Virus record (IMG/VR): IMGVR_UViG_3300024259_000009
Location: 1-38,308 of that record
Direction: 5' to 3' (one strand)
Length of the DNA stretch: 38,308 nucleotides
From: a virus
Shown: in pieces, positions 16,125-24,110 of the stretch
Layout: every line of letters begins with the position of its first letter
Numbering within the stretch: position 1 is the first letter of the stretch
Program-made: the position numbers and the translations under genes
The notes under the pieces: generated by a model
The model's input: the letters and a program-made list of their open reading frames with translations, nothing else
What the model was told of the DNA's origin: nothing
The model's database searches: none

Positions 16125-16391
16125 TTATTCATTTTCGCCCATTATTTTAAAACTTTCGTTCAATCTACAGTTATATGTCCGATCAGGATCTTCAACTGTA
16201 TAATTGAATAGCGATTTTGGCTGCGTTGATATTAATCGGTCATTCCAATTATCAACAGCACTTTGAACTTTCAGCCACGCCTTGACCCTTGACCGTATCT
16301 TGCTATAATATGGAAAATGTCTGATCCTGTTAAGCAATATTTGAGCTTTTCGAAGTCCATTGCTGTCGGTAATTTCAATTTTAATTTTCAT
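16125..16391 (-). CDS. Hypothetical protein at the head of the late block
   Basis: An 88-residue basic protein beginning MKIKIEITDSNGLRKAQILL. The start at 16391 has no ribosome site. A TTGACA lies at 16425-16420 with a CATAGT hexamer 16 bases further, which would place the transcript start at or near the ATG (possible leaderless start; inference). The composition (Arg, Lys, Trp) suggests nucleic-acid contact. No family is recognised. Confidence 0.5.
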   Translation of the reverse strand: MKIKIEITDSNGLRKAQILLNRIRHFPYYSKIRSRVKAWLKVQSAVDNWNDRLISTQPKSLFNYTVEDPDRTYNCRLNESFKIMGENE

Positions 16392-16451
16392 AAAAAAACT
16401 ATGACACATATACTATACCTGTCAACATAAAATAGTTTCATAATTAAAAAA

Positions 16452-16484
16452 TCTGCAATTTGCGTTATAACGTTATGTTGCAGA
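16452..16484. promoter_or_regulatory. Nested palindrome in the divergent intergenic region, possible operator
   Basis: TCTGCAA (16452) and TTGCAGA (16478) are inverted repeats around the 10-base palindrome CGTTATAACG (16463-16472). AAAAATCTGCA occurs again at about 16493-16503. The region 16392-16694 separates leftward late genes from rightward accessory genes and holds no gene. Besides this palindrome it carries TTGACA sequences on both strands (minus 16425-16420, plus 16613-16618). A dimeric repressor or activator site is plausible. Confidence 0.45.
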
Positions 16485-16694
16485 ACATTTTAAAAAAATC
16501 TGCACTTTTACTACTTTTCATTTTTTTTAAAATTAATTATAATTATAAACCCACTAATAATCAATGTTTACGGAACTATTTAAAAATAAATCAAAAATAA
16601 TAAAAAGATTACTTGACACGCATACATACATATTGTCTTGTCGACCCAGATAGAGTGAAGCAAAAGAAAAAAACAAAATAACTTGGAGGTTATT

Positions 16695-16931
16695 ATGAAT
16701 ATTCAAAGAATAGTTAGGCATTATGCAGTTAAATTTAGAAAAGAGAACAAAAAGGTTAATCCTCACCGTTATACACCTGTTGCTGACCAAGTTTCCAAAT
16801 CAAAGAAATTCGACAGATGGACAAAAGAACTTATAGAGATCAATGCAATTTATTCTCGTGCTTATAATTACGCTCTTCGAAAAGGAATTGATATGTCTCA
16901 AGATATACATTTAAATCAAATAAACTATTAG
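16695..16931 (+). CDS. Hypothetical early protein, 78 residues
   Basis: ATG 16695 follows TTGGAGG in a leader that is identical, over about two dozen bases, to the leader of gene 29044. The protein starts MNIQRIVRHYAVKFRKENKK and is basic. The leader contains AATAAC and GTTATT, which can pair and leave the GGAG in the loop. No domain is recognised. A TTGACA stands at 16613, about 80 bases upstream. Confidence 0.6.
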   Translation: MNIQRIVRHYAVKFRKENKKVNPHRYTPVADQVSKSKKFDRWTKELIEINAIYSRAYNYALRKGIDMSQDIHLNQINY

Positions 16932-16977
16932 TAGTTAATTATGACAGAATATACAACCGAATATTAAGGAGAGTAAA

Positions 16978-17052
16978 ATGAGAGTTGATGTAGAAAGAGT
17001 AGATTTAATTTACTTGAGTCAATTTTCCATTTCATTAACACCTCTTAATTAG
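16978..17052 (+). CDS. Possible very small protein (24 residues)
   Basis: ATG 16978 stands behind AAGGAGAG at ideal spacing and opens a frame MRVDVERVDLIYLSQFSISL plus four residues. Only the ribosome site supports it. It could be a leader peptide. It lies between two small accessory genes. Confidence 0.3.
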   Translation: MRVDVERVDLIYLSQFSISLTPLN

Positions 17053-17081
17053 GAATTTATTATGAATAAACAAGAAGAACA

Positions 17082-17113
17082 AAAGAAATAAAATAAAGTT
17101 CTTGACACATAAA
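17082..17113 (+). promoter_or_regulatory. Promoter-like motif shared with 30474
   Basis: Bases 17082-17107 are identical to 30474-30499 and end in AAAGTTCTTGACA. The following bases (YATAAA) also match. The 13-base core occurs a third time, on the minus strand at 28920-28908. In all three cases a short gene or operon follows. A TATAAT lies only 11 bases after TTGACA here, so the -10 element is not canonical. Confidence 0.55.
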
Positions 17114-17148
17114 CCGCTTATAATGTAGTCAGAAATTAAGGAGGAAGT

Positions 17149-17280
17149 ATGAAAATATATAAAGCAAATTATGAAGATGGAGAATTTGAATTATTAGATT
17201 CTGATTCCGACTCTGACGCTAAATTCCAAGCGTGGGAAAAAGAAGATGAACACCAGATGCAAACTACAATCTTAAGATAA
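17149..17280 (+). CDS. Small acidic protein, 43 residues
   Basis: ATG 17149 has AAGGAGG at good distance, and the promoter-like block at 17082 lies 40 bases upstream. The sequence is strongly acidic (DSDSDSDAKFQAWEKEDEHQ), which suits a DNA mimic or an adaptor, but nothing more can be said. It is followed by a small hairpin (ACGTG/CACGT, 17281-17296) and the attC-like site at 17316. Confidence 0.55.
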   Translation: MKIYKANYEDGEFELLDSDSDSDAKFQAWEKEDEHQMQTTILR

Positions 17281-17315
17281 ACGTGGGAGATCACGTAATA
17301 ATGGAATTAAATTTC

Positions 17316-17388
17316 GTATAATGTTTTGTCGCTGCCACGATTCTTCTCGCTTTTCTTCTTGCTTATTGTGGAGCGACTTGTTATGGGC
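17316..17388 (+). other. attC-like recombination site 1
   Basis: R''-type box GTATAATG (17316-17323) and R'-type box GTTATGGGC (17380-17388) flank the arms GTCGCTGCCAC (17328-17338) and GTGGAGCGAC (17368-17377). The arms pair over ten bases with one extra G (17334) on the left arm, the extrahelical-base hallmark of integron attC sites. The R' box GTTATGGGCA is complementary over ten bases to TGCCCATAAC at 19817-19826, at the far end of the next gene. Confidence 0.65.
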
Positions 17389-17470
17389 ATACTTCATTAA
17401 TCAATTGACAAAAAACTTAGATGAAATGTTTTGTAAATAAATAAATAATCTAATATGTGGAGAAATTATT

Positions 17471-19807
17471 ATGAATGAAAGAATTACTGAGAATTTAGTA
17501 AGGAATAAATTAAGAAAATTAGGTTATTATAAAGATAAAAATATCATTGTAGAAGAACAGCAAAGTAAAATCCCCAAAATTGACAAATCACTTTCCAGTG
17601 CATCAAAAAAAGGTAATGGGAAAGGTTATCCTGAATTTATAATACATTCAACAATTAATACAAATTTCGTGATTGTAATAGAATGTAAAGCTGACATTAA
17701 AAAACACGAAAGCGAAAATCTAAAGAAATACGCAGAATATGCTGTTGATGGATCATTGCTTTATGCTTCTTATTTATCTAAAAATTATGATGTATTGGCA
17801 ATTGGAATTAGTGGACAGAATAATACGGAATTAAAAATAACACAGCATATTTATCCTAAAGAATCTAATAGATATTATCAAATATACGGAAACAAACTAT
17901 TAACTTTTAATGATTATATTAATGGATATTTAAAAAGTGAAGTTAAGTTCAATCAAGATTATTCAAAATTATTAGATTTTACTAAAGATATGAATGATGT
18001 TTTGTATAGTAAGAAAATAAAAGAAGCACAGAGAAGCTTACTTATTAGTGGAATATTGATTGCTTTGGGAAATGAAGGATTTAAAAAGAATTATAAAACC
18101 TATAAAAAAGCAGAACAATTAGCACAATATTTAATCACGATTATAATTAATGAAATTAGTAATTCTGAAATACCAGAAATAAAAATTAATAAATTAAAAA
18201 TATCATTTTCTTTTATTTTAACAAATGTAACACTAACGACTGATAAGGAGTTTTTTGAAAATTTAATTGAGAGCATAGATAAGAATGTAAATTCTTTTAT
18301 GAAAACTTACAAATATTTTGATACGTTGGGACAGTTTTATATTGAGTTTCTTAGATATGCTAACAACGACAAAGGATTAGGAATAGTATTAACTCCACCA
18401 CATATAACTGAACTTTTCTCAGACATTGTTGGAGTAAATAAAGATAATATTGTTTTTGATAATTGCTGTGGTACAGGTGGCTTTTTAATTTCAGCAATGA
18501 AAAAAATGATAAAAGATGCTAAACACGATAGTGATAAAATAAGAAAAATTAAAAATGAACAATTAATTGGAATAGAATTTCAAGATGATATATATATATT
18601 GGGAATCTCAAATATGATTATTCATAATGACGGTAAAACGAATTATTATTTGGGTGATTGTTTTAAATTATCAAAAAAAATTGGGAAAGACAATAAACCT
18701 AATATTGGTTTTCTTAATCCACCATACAAAACAAAGAAATCTGATATTGAAGAACTATCGTTTGTAATAGATAATCTTAATGCATTAAGCATTGGTGGTA
18801 AATGTGTTGCTATAATACCATTGAGTTGTGCAATATCATTAAAAGGTGGTGTTTTAGAACTTAAGAAAAAAATATTAAAAGAACATACTTTGGAAGCAGT
18901 AATGTCAATGCCTGAAGATTTATTTCACAACTCAAAAGTTAGTGTTGTAACTTGCGTAATGGTCATAACTGCACATATACCACACCCAAAAGGGAAAAAA
19001 ACTTGGTTAGGTTATTGGAGAAATGATGGATTTAAGAAAACTAAAAGCAAAGGCAGAATTGATTTGGATAATGTATGGGAAAACAGAAAGAAAAAATGGA
19101 TTAATACATTTATTAATAGAGAAATCGTAAATGATTTAAGCCTTACAAGGGAATTAGTTGCAAAATCAGAATGGTGTATAGAAGCATATATGAAAACTGA
19201 TTATTCAAAAATTACTTTTAATAATTATATAAAATCGGTTAAATTATATATGTCTTTTAGATTGTTGAATGATCTTTTAGATTTTGAAATCGTTAAGCCC
19301 AAAAACAAGAATAATGGATTAGTAGAACTTGTGCCAGTTGATGAAATATTTGATGTTTATAATGGATTGTCTTCTTCAAATGTGAATGTGAAAGAAATAT
19401 ATGAATCAGAGAATGACATACGATATATCAGACCTTCTCAAACTTATGCGGGAAGTATTGCTGGTTATGTTGATGAGATTATGGTTGAAGATAAACATAT
19501 TTATCCTGATAATACAATTTATGCATCAACTGATGGACAGGGAAGTCACTCATATACTTATTTGTCATCTTTTCGGTTTGTACCCAATAGCAATGTTTCA
19601 GTGTTAATACCAAAGGAAAAAATGACAATTCAAGAAAAGATTTATTACACAATTTGCATTACTATAAATAGATACAGATTTTCTTATGGTAGAAAACCTA
19701 AAGGAAACAGGTTAAGGAAATTATTAATACCAAGTTTTCCTCCAGATTTTGTTTATACTGACGTATTTGCAAATATATTCAATGAGTGGAAAAAAACAGT
19801 AAAATAA
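17471..19807 (+). CDS. Fused restriction-methylation-specificity protein (Type IIG / Type I-like)
   Basis: A 778-residue protein. At residues 54-73 the pattern PE-x15-ECK is that of a PD-(D/E)xK nuclease (P54, E55, E71, K73). Residues 300-420 contain an HsdM-like N6-adenine methyltransferase: TPPHITELFSDIV, motif I FDNCCGTGGF (329-338), and catalytic NPPY (416-419). The C-terminal part from about 590 resembles a target recognition domain (IRPSQTYAG, then YASTDGQGSHSY). It would both methylate and cut DNA at a specific site. It is flanked by attC-like sites 1 and 2 with complementary ends, so it looks like cassette cargo. A phage could use it against competing phages or to mark its own DNA. 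The nuclease assignment is based on the motif alone. Confidence 0.82.
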   Translation: MNERITENLVRNKLRKLGYYKDKNIIVEEQQSKIPKIDKSLSSASKKGNGKGYPEFIIHSTINTNFVIVIECKADIKKHESENLKKYAEYAVDGSLLYASYLSKNYDVLAIGISGQNNTELKITQHIYPKESNRYYQIYGNKLLTFNDYINGYLKSEVKFNQDYSKLLDFTKDMNDVLYSKKIKEAQRSLLISGILIALGNEGFKKNYKTYKKAEQLAQYLITIIINEISNSEIPEIKINKLKISFSFILTNVTLTTDKEFFENLIESIDKNVNSFMKTYKYFDTLGQFYIEFLRYANNDKGLGIVLTPPHITELFSDIVGVNKDNIVFDNCCGTGGFLISAMKKMIKDAKHDSDKIRKIKNEQLIGIEFQDDIYILGISNMIIHNDGKTNYYLGDCFKLSKKIGKDNKPNIGFLNPPYKTKKSDIEELSFVIDNLNALSIGGKCVAIIPLSCAISLKGGVLELKKKILKEHTLEAVMSMPEDLFHNSKVSVVTCVMVITAHIPHPKGKKTWLGYWRNDGFKKTKSKGRIDLDNVWENRKKKWINTFINREIVNDLSLTRELVAKSEWCIEAYMKTDYSKITFNNYIKSVKLYMSFRLLNDLLDFEIVKPKNKNNGLVELVPVDEIFDVYNGLSSSNVNVKEIYESENDIRYIRPSQTYAGSIAGYVDEIMVEDKHIYPDNTIYASTDGQGSHSYTYLSSFRFVPNSNVSVLIPKEKMTIQEKIYYTICITINRYRFSYGRKPKGNRLRKLLIPSFPPDFVYTDVFANIFNEWKKTVK

Positions 19808-19817
19808 ATTATAGGTT

Positions 19818-19866
19818 GCCCATAACGAGTGGGAGCTGACACGGTTCGTGTAGCGGGTTGTTACAC
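19818..19866 (+). other. attC-like recombination site 2
   Basis: R'' box GCCCATAAC (19818-19826), left arm GCTGACACG (19835-19843), loop GTT, right arm CGTGTAGC (19847-19854) and R' box GTTACAC (19860-19866). The arms pair with an extrahelical G at 19838. The two boxes of this site match each other only in the TAAC/GTTA core. R'' instead matches the box at 17380 (10 of 10), and R' matches the box at 20234 (8 of 8). This is the pattern of two different cassettes joined. Confidence 0.75.
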
Positions 19867-19902
19867 GATCTTAATAGTCCAATATGGGCGAAGGAATGAA
19901 AA

Positions 19903-20208
19903 ATGGAGATTAGAGTACAAAACAAAATAAAAAAGATAGAAGGCGATATTTATGTTGGTAAGGATGATGCGGGAATAAAATTTTATGTAAATGATATTAT
20001 TGAGATACACAATCCAAATTTGGATGTACCTAAATACGGTATTGTGTATTATTATGAAGAGCATCAGGCTTATTCATTGCAAATATGTTACATTGACGAA
20101 AACGGAAATTTGTGTAAGACATTAACATTCTACGATTTCTGTCATTTGCGTGATAAATACTTTTTATTTAGTAATATATACAAAATAAAGATTTTATGGA
20201 ACGGATAA
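19903..20208 (+). CDS. Hypothetical protein, possibly YopX-like
   Basis: A 101-residue protein with GAAGGA upstream of the ATG. The middle part (VNDIIEIHNP, then KYGIVYYYEEHQAYSLQI) has the beta-rich 'property' pattern of YopX-type phage proteins, but key residues are not strict, so the family is only suggested. It sits between attC-like site 2 and the partial site at 20232, whose boxes are complementary over TTACACGA. It would be the last cassette of this array, convergent with the NinB-like gene. Confidence 0.6.
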   Translation: MEIRVQNKIKKIEGDIYVGKDDAGIKFYVNDIIEIHNPNLDVPKYGIVYYYEEHQAYSLQICYIDENGNLCKTLTFYDFCHLRDKYFLFSNIYKIKILWNG

Positions 20209-20231
20209 ATTTAGCTCAAATTGGGCTTTAA

Positions 20232-20257
20232 TTTCGTGTAATGAGAAAGCGTGCCAT
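20232..20257 (+). other. Partial attC-like site (R'' half)
   Basis: TTTCGTGTAATG (20232-20243) is complementary to the 5' cassette box TTACACGA at 19861-19868. It is followed by GAGAAAGCG, but a right arm and an R' box are missing before the end of the minus-strand operon at 20297. It looks like a truncated site at the array edge. A weak hairpin AGCTC/GGGCT with trailing T lies just upstream, at about 20217-20230. Confidence 0.4.
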
Positions 20258-20296
20258 CGGATAATCCATTTTATTAATTCCTCCATTTTATCTGTT

Positions 20297-20686
20297 TCAA
20301 AATTCACTCTCATTTGGCAATAAAATAACGATATTCAATTCCATACTTGCAAACCTTCGGATTTTTTCAAGATACACTTCCATTTCAGCTGTATTAAGTT
20401 TTGTAGTGCTTTGTGTTATTTCATAAATTTCATCATTGAAAACGCATTTTTCTATTAGCAGAAATTTCTGTTTCATAATCTCGTGCATTTCATCGACCGT
20501 ATTTCCTGTTTCATCTGATAATTGTCTTAATACGATTCCAAAATAATATCTGTTCTGGTTACTACTTCTCGGATTACGCTTTTTAGATACGGAAATAGTG
20601 ATCCCGAATTTAGCCGTATTGAGAAGCCTTTTCGCATAACTCATCGGTTTTTTAATGTCTTCAAATATTTTTATCGGAAATATCAT
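20297..20686 (-). CDS. NinB-like recombination protein
   Basis: A 129-residue protein at the end of the recombination operon. The motif NPRSSNQNRYYFGIVLRQLS is close to the 'R-S-x-x-Q-N-R' core of lambda NinB-type proteins and their relatives, which bind single-stranded DNA and assist Orf/RecA-independent recombination. The C-terminal half has KLNTAEMEVYLEKIRRFAS, also usual in this group. A GGAG site precedes ATG 20686. The operon context with a Sak-like annealing protein supports the role. Confidence 0.7.
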   Translation of the reverse strand: MIFPIKIFEDIKKPMSYAKRLLNTAKFGITISVSKKRNPRSSNQNRYYFGIVLRQLSDETGNTVDEMHEIMKQKFLLIEKCVFNDEIYEITQSTTKLNTAEMEVYLEKIRRFASMELNIVILLPNESEF

Positions 20687-20783
20687 TTTCTTCTCCTTTC
20701 GGGTATAATACCAGTTTAAAATGAAGCATTAGCTCATCTTTGTGCATTATACTAAACCAGTCAATACACTTTTTGGGACATGA

Positions 20784-21104
20784 TTATCCCAATTTGTTCT
20801 CACGCTGGAAAGATGTGTGCAATTTTATTAAAATTTCATCAAAATCCACTTTATACTTTTTTTGAAATGTCTTGACTCCCAAAGTATGAATTTCGTAATG
20901 TAATTCGTAAGTGATCGGCATTTCAAATATATCCGGTGGCTTCATTCCAATTCCGCAATAACCAGCTAATCGTATATGATGCGGTTTTGCAATACTCATA
21001 CTGCCAGATATTGCACAAGGCTGTTTACATACCCATTCGTGATATTGTCTTGCAAGATAATTCTTGTCAACCGAAGTATAATATTCATTAATTAAATCAG
21101 TCAT
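20784..21104 (-). CDS. HNH-like nuclease domain protein (DUF968-like)
   Basis: A 106-residue protein from ATG 21104 (MTDLINEYYTSVDKNYLARQ). The conserved block CKQPCAISGSMSIAKPHHIR, then GIGMKPPD and LHYEIHTLG, gives the Cys/His pattern of DUF968/HNH-type phage nucleases. These are often next to recombination genes and may process DNA branches. The frame opens further upstream, but those codons overlap gene 21106-21351 and lack a ribosome site. The spacer 20687-20783 downstream holds TATAAT-like sequence and no convincing gene. Confidence 0.65.
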   Translation of the reverse strand: MTDLINEYYTSVDKNYLARQYHEWVCKQPCAISGSMSIAKPHHIRLAGYCGIGMKPPDIFEMPITYELHYEIHTLGVKTFQKKYKVDFDEILIKLHTSFQRENKLG

Positions 21105-21105
21105 A

Positions 21106-21351
21106 TTAAAATGGAACACCATTATCAATGACTGGTTCTGGTATATTTTGCTCGGTTTTCGGCTTATATTCGTCAACTGCAAAATAGAATTTTCCCACTT
21201 TACTTTCCATTAAATCAAAATTAATCCAATCACCATCCTGTTGCTGTAACCATTCAACTAACTTTGGCTTCAACATACTACATTTTGCAATCACAAAACT
21301 TGGTGCTTGCTCCACCGGTTTCTTTACACTCAATCCATCAATAAATTTCAT
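21106..21351 (-). CDS. Small protein with SSB-like C-terminal tip
   Basis: An 81-residue protein. The core (WINFDLMESKVGKFYFAVD) is a short beta-rich region. The C-terminus PVIDNGVPF ends in an acidic-then-VPF tip, similar to the D-D-x-P-F tip by which SSB proteins recruit repair partners. It lies in the recombination operon. It may bind single-stranded DNA or compete for SSB partners; this is inference. Confidence 0.55.
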   Translation of the reverse strand: MKFIDGLSVKKPVEQAPSFVIAKCSMLKPKLVEWLQQQDGDWINFDLMESKVGKFYFAVDEYKPKTEQNIPEPVIDNGVPF

Positions 21352-21352
21352 T

Positions 21353-21556
21353 TTAATTTCCTGTTCTTATGAATCTTACTACTGCCATTCTTACTAATTC
21401 GCTCATCGGTTTGAATCCACCGAGTTGTAATATAAAATAACCGTATGCAATGTCCTTTCTTAGGTAATTCAGCCAAAACCACCTTAAATTATTCAGTTTT
21501 TTAATTTCATTTCTCTGTTCCGCGATTCTAAATATCAACTTTTCTTTTGGTATCAT
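21353..21556 (-). CDS. Hypothetical protein, 67 residues
   Basis: A small basic protein (MIPKEKLIFRIAEQRNEIKK) with AAGGAG upstream, closely packed between the Gp157-like gene and gene 21106-21351. The C-terminal half is hydrophobic and aromatic (YGYFILQLGGFKP). No family is recognised. Confidence 0.55.
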   Translation of the reverse strand: MIPKEKLIFRIAEQRNEIKKLNNLRWFWLNYLRKDIAYGYFILQLGGFKPMSELVRMAVVRFIRTGN

Positions 21557-21567
21557 CTTATTACTCC

Positions 21568-22071
21568 TTATTTATTTGCTATATGAATTTTAATAAATTC
21601 ATTTGATTCATCAATAACAACACCTTTAATTCCAAGCCCAGTAGCTTTATAGTCATCAAGGATTGACTTTTTATCAACAGTAACGCTTGTCTTCGTGCGG
21701 AAATATTTATCAGGTATTTCCATTTCACTATCAATAACGACAACTGCCCCTGTTTTAACTCTTGTTACATTCACAAAAGGTGTTTCAATTTTCTTTTTAT
21801 CCATTCTTTGCATATTTTCAAGCACATACTGTTTCAACTTCTTTTTTTTGTTTTCGAGATTTTTTTGCCTCAGCTTTATTTTGTTATTATGCTCTTTTAG
21901 TGTGTCAATGTTTGCATCTATTGACTCTATTAAAAGCCCAATATTGCCGATTTTAGTAATCGCATTATCTGTTATTGATTCAAGTAGTTGTGTGATTTTT
22001 TCTGGTGGTAATTCGCTACTTATCACTTGACTATACGCTTCTGATATATCATATAATGTTAAATTTTCCAT
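21568..22071 (-). CDS. Siphovirus Gp157-like protein
   Basis: A 167-residue protein whose ATG shares one base with the stop of the annealing protein gene. The N-terminal half is helical with a Lys-rich coiled coil (about residues 55-90). The C-terminal half has the beta pattern of Gp157 proteins: VVIDSEMEIPDKYFRTKTS and VDKKSILDDYKATG. These proteins regularly accompany phage single-strand annealing proteins. The biochemical role is not known to me. Confidence 0.78.
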   Translation of the reverse strand: MENLTLYDISEAYSQVISSELPPEKITQLLESITDNAITKIGNIGLLIESIDANIDTLKEHNNKIKLRQKNLENKKKKLKQYVLENMQRMDKKKIETPFVNVTRVKTGAVVVIDSEMEIPDKYFRTKTSVTVDKKSILDDYKATGLGIKGVVIDESNEFIKIHIANK

Positions 22072-22898
22072 TAGTTAGCTCCTTTTTCTTTAAATACACT
22101 AAGTAAATAATCATAATATGCTTGTAATTTTACCATTTCGTGACACTTAGAGACCTTATCGACACCTAAATGCTTCTTTATTGACCTCTCTCTATATTGA
22201 CCTTCATCTTTATAAAGTAAGTCAAGCCCTTTTGCTATCTTATTCTGTAAAATAGCAACTCCCATATCAACCTTATTAAGGTTTGGCTCTTCATTAGACC
22301 CTGTAGTTCTTTTATACTTCTCTATTTTTTGATTTGGGTTTCCAAGATTTGAAGCATTATTTATATTGGTTTTTTTAGGTTTTTCCCCTTCTGGTAACGC
22401 CCATATAGGCATATCAGGAGACAACCAATAACCTTTAATGTTTTTTTTCTTATCATTTATGAAGTGTACATAGTCAGCACCTGCCCCTTTTGGTTTTTGG
22501 GGAGTAATGTTTACCCAATTTTCAGATAATTTATATAAATATCGACCTATACCTAACTTGACAGCAGCACGCTTTAAACTATCTGATATACCCCCTTTAA
22601 ATGCTTCAAAATTGGTTTGGTCTGCCCCATCCTGTTTAATTATCCATTGTTTTTGGGCATCATCCCATATTTTAATTTTACAAACAGTATGATTGTCAAT
22701 AAATTCATACTCATCTTGCCACCCAAACACACCAAAAACCTCATCAAGTCTATTCATAACAGCTCTTGACGTGATATAAGCAAAAACAATACCCATAGCT
22801 CCAGTTTTAGTTGTCATTACCCTGTCAATACGCCACTCAATATCATCATATTTAAACGGTAAACTTAATTTTTTTTGAATTTCACTCATTGTTTCCAT
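22071..22898 (-). CDS. Rad52/Sak-like single-strand annealing protein
   Basis: A 275-residue protein. Residues 10-150 match the Rad52/22 core. They include IEWRIDRV, a FGWQDEYEF strand, and the highly typical FKGGISDSLKRAAVKLGIGR helix, then YLYKL. The C-terminal region is a flexible Asn-rich linker with a short charged end. Rad52/Sak proteins form rings that anneal homologous single strands during phage recombination. The start has AGGAGG upstream, and the gene leads the recombination operon. Confidence 0.88.
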   Translation of the reverse strand: METMSEIQKKLSLPFKYDDIEWRIDRVMTTKTGAMGIVFAYITSRAVMNRLDEVFGVFGWQDEYEFIDNHTVCKIKIWDDAQKQWIIKQDGADQTNFEAFKGGISDSLKRAAVKLGIGRYLYKLSENWVNITPQKPKGAGADYVHFINDKKKNIKGYWLSPDMPIWALPEGEKPKKTNINNASNLGNPNQKIEKYKRTTGSNEEPNLNKVDMGVAILQNKIAKGLDLLYKDEGQYRERSIKKHLGVDKVSKCHEMVKLQAYYDYLLSVFKEKGAN

Positions 22899-22925
22899 TT
22901 TTAACCTCCTATTTTTATATTACCA

Positions 22926-24110
22926 TTAATCATCAAACTCTATTAATCCAATATTATAATCTCTGATTAAATGTGTTTGATTTGCTAATTTAATTAATGA
23001 TTTCATTTTAAATAATTTTTTGATAAGTGGGTTATCGCCAATATAATTTAATTTTAGCAAATGGAAGAGTAGTTGAAAAATAAATTTATCTCCAACTTTT
23101 ACTCCAAACGCTCCGCACCATAACGGGAAGCAGGAAAAGTCCAGATTAGCCCCACTCAGATCAACACCGATCAGATCAACACCACTCAGATTAGCACGTC
23201 TCAGATTAGCATCTCTCAGATTAGCACCGCTCAGATTAGCACCACTCAGATTAGCATCTCTCAGATCAACACCACTCAGATTAGCACCACTCAGATTAGC
23301 ATCTCTCAGATCAACACCACTCAGATTAGCCCAGCTCAGATTAGCACCGCTCAGATTAGCACCGCTCAGATTAGCACCACTCAGATTAGCATCTCTCAGA
23401 TCAGCATCTCTCAGATTAGCCCAGCTCAGATTAGCACCGCTCAGATTAGCACCGCTCAGATTAGCACCACTCAGATTAGCATCTCTCAGATCAACACCAC
23501 TCAGATTAGCCCCACTCAGATCAACACCGATCAGATCAACACCACTCAGATTAGCATCTCTCAGATCAGCATCTCTCAGATTAGCACCACTCAGATCAAC
23601 ACCACTCAGATTAGCCCAGCTCAGATTAGCACCGCTCAGATTAGCACCGCTCAGATTAGCACCACTCAGATTAGCATCTCTCAGATCAGCATCTCTCAGA
23701 TTAGCCCAGCTCAGATTAGCACCGCTCAGATTAGCACCGCTCAGATTAGCACCACTCAGATTAGCATCTCTCAGATTAGCCCAGCTCAGATTAGCACCAC
23801 TCAGATCAACACCGATCAGATCAACACCACTCAGATTAGCATCTCTCAGATCAGCATCTCTCAGATTAGCACCACTCAGATTAGCATCTCTCAGATTAGC
23901 ATCTCTCAGATCAACACCACTCAGATTAGCCCCACTCAGATCAACACCGATCAGATCAACACCACTCAGATTAGCATCTCTCAGATTAGCCCAGCTCAGA
24001 TCAGCATCTCTCAGATTAGCACCACTCAAGTCAGCACGTCTCCCATCTTTTTCATCATTAATCCATCTTAAATGTATTTCTAATATGGTTTTCAATTCTT
24101 TAATTTCCAT
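22926..24110 (-). CDS. Pentapeptide-repeat protein (60 units)
   Basis: A 394-residue protein. Residues 26-325 are 60 uninterrupted pentapeptides of the type A(N/D)LSG, A(N/D)LRD, VDLIG and ANLSW, which would fold into a right-handed quadrilateral beta-helix of about 15 coils. An N-terminal helix of 25 residues precedes them. A 69-residue C-terminal domain follows, starting SCFPLWCGAFGVKVGDKF. Pentapeptide proteins of the Qnr/MfpA type mimic DNA and bind gyrase; others have unknown roles. The unit order at DNA level is strongly repetitive, so unequal recombination could change length. AGGAGG precedes the ATG. Confidence 0.9.
   Translation of the reverse strand: MEIKELKTILEIHLRWINDEKDGRRADLSGANLRDADLSWANLRDANLSGVDLIGVDLSGANLSGVDLRDANLRDANLSGANLRDADLRDANLSGVDLIGVDLSGANLSWANLRDANLSGANLSGANLSGANLSWANLRDADLRDANLSGANLSGANLSGANLSWANLSGVDLSGANLRDADLRDANLSGVDLIGVDLSGANLSGVDLRDANLSGANLSGANLSGANLSWANLRDADLRDANLSGANLSGANLSGANLSWANLSGVDLRDANLSGANLSGVDLRDANLSGANLSGANLRDANLRRANLSGVDLIGVDLSGANLDFSCFPLWCGAFGVKVGDKFIFQLLFHLLKLNYIGDNPLIKKLFKMKSLIKLANQTHLIRDYNIGLIEFDD
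23136..24035 (-). repeat. 15-bp tandem repeat array coding for pentapeptides
   Basis: Sixty tandem 15-base units with very few variants (plus-strand forms TTAGCACCACTCAGA, TTAGCATCTCTCAGA, TCAACACCACTCAGA, TTAGCCCAGCTCAGA). Higher-order blocks of several units recur, for example around 23341, 23413 and 23629. This indicates recent expansion by slippage or recombination. It is coding and spacer-free, so it is not a CRISPR. Confidence 0.95.

Noticed and set aside
17281-17296. ACGTG/CACGT hairpin as terminator
   Set aside because: Short stem and no T-run; it lies between a small gene and attC-like site 1 and may be chance.
20687-20783. 28-residue frame overlapping the NinB-like start, with TATAAT upstream
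   Set aside because: No ribosome site and no conserved pattern; noted only as spacer.
23136-24035. Regular repeats that could be taken for a CRISPR array
   Set aside because: Units are 15 bases, contiguous, coding and without spacers; they encode pentapeptides.
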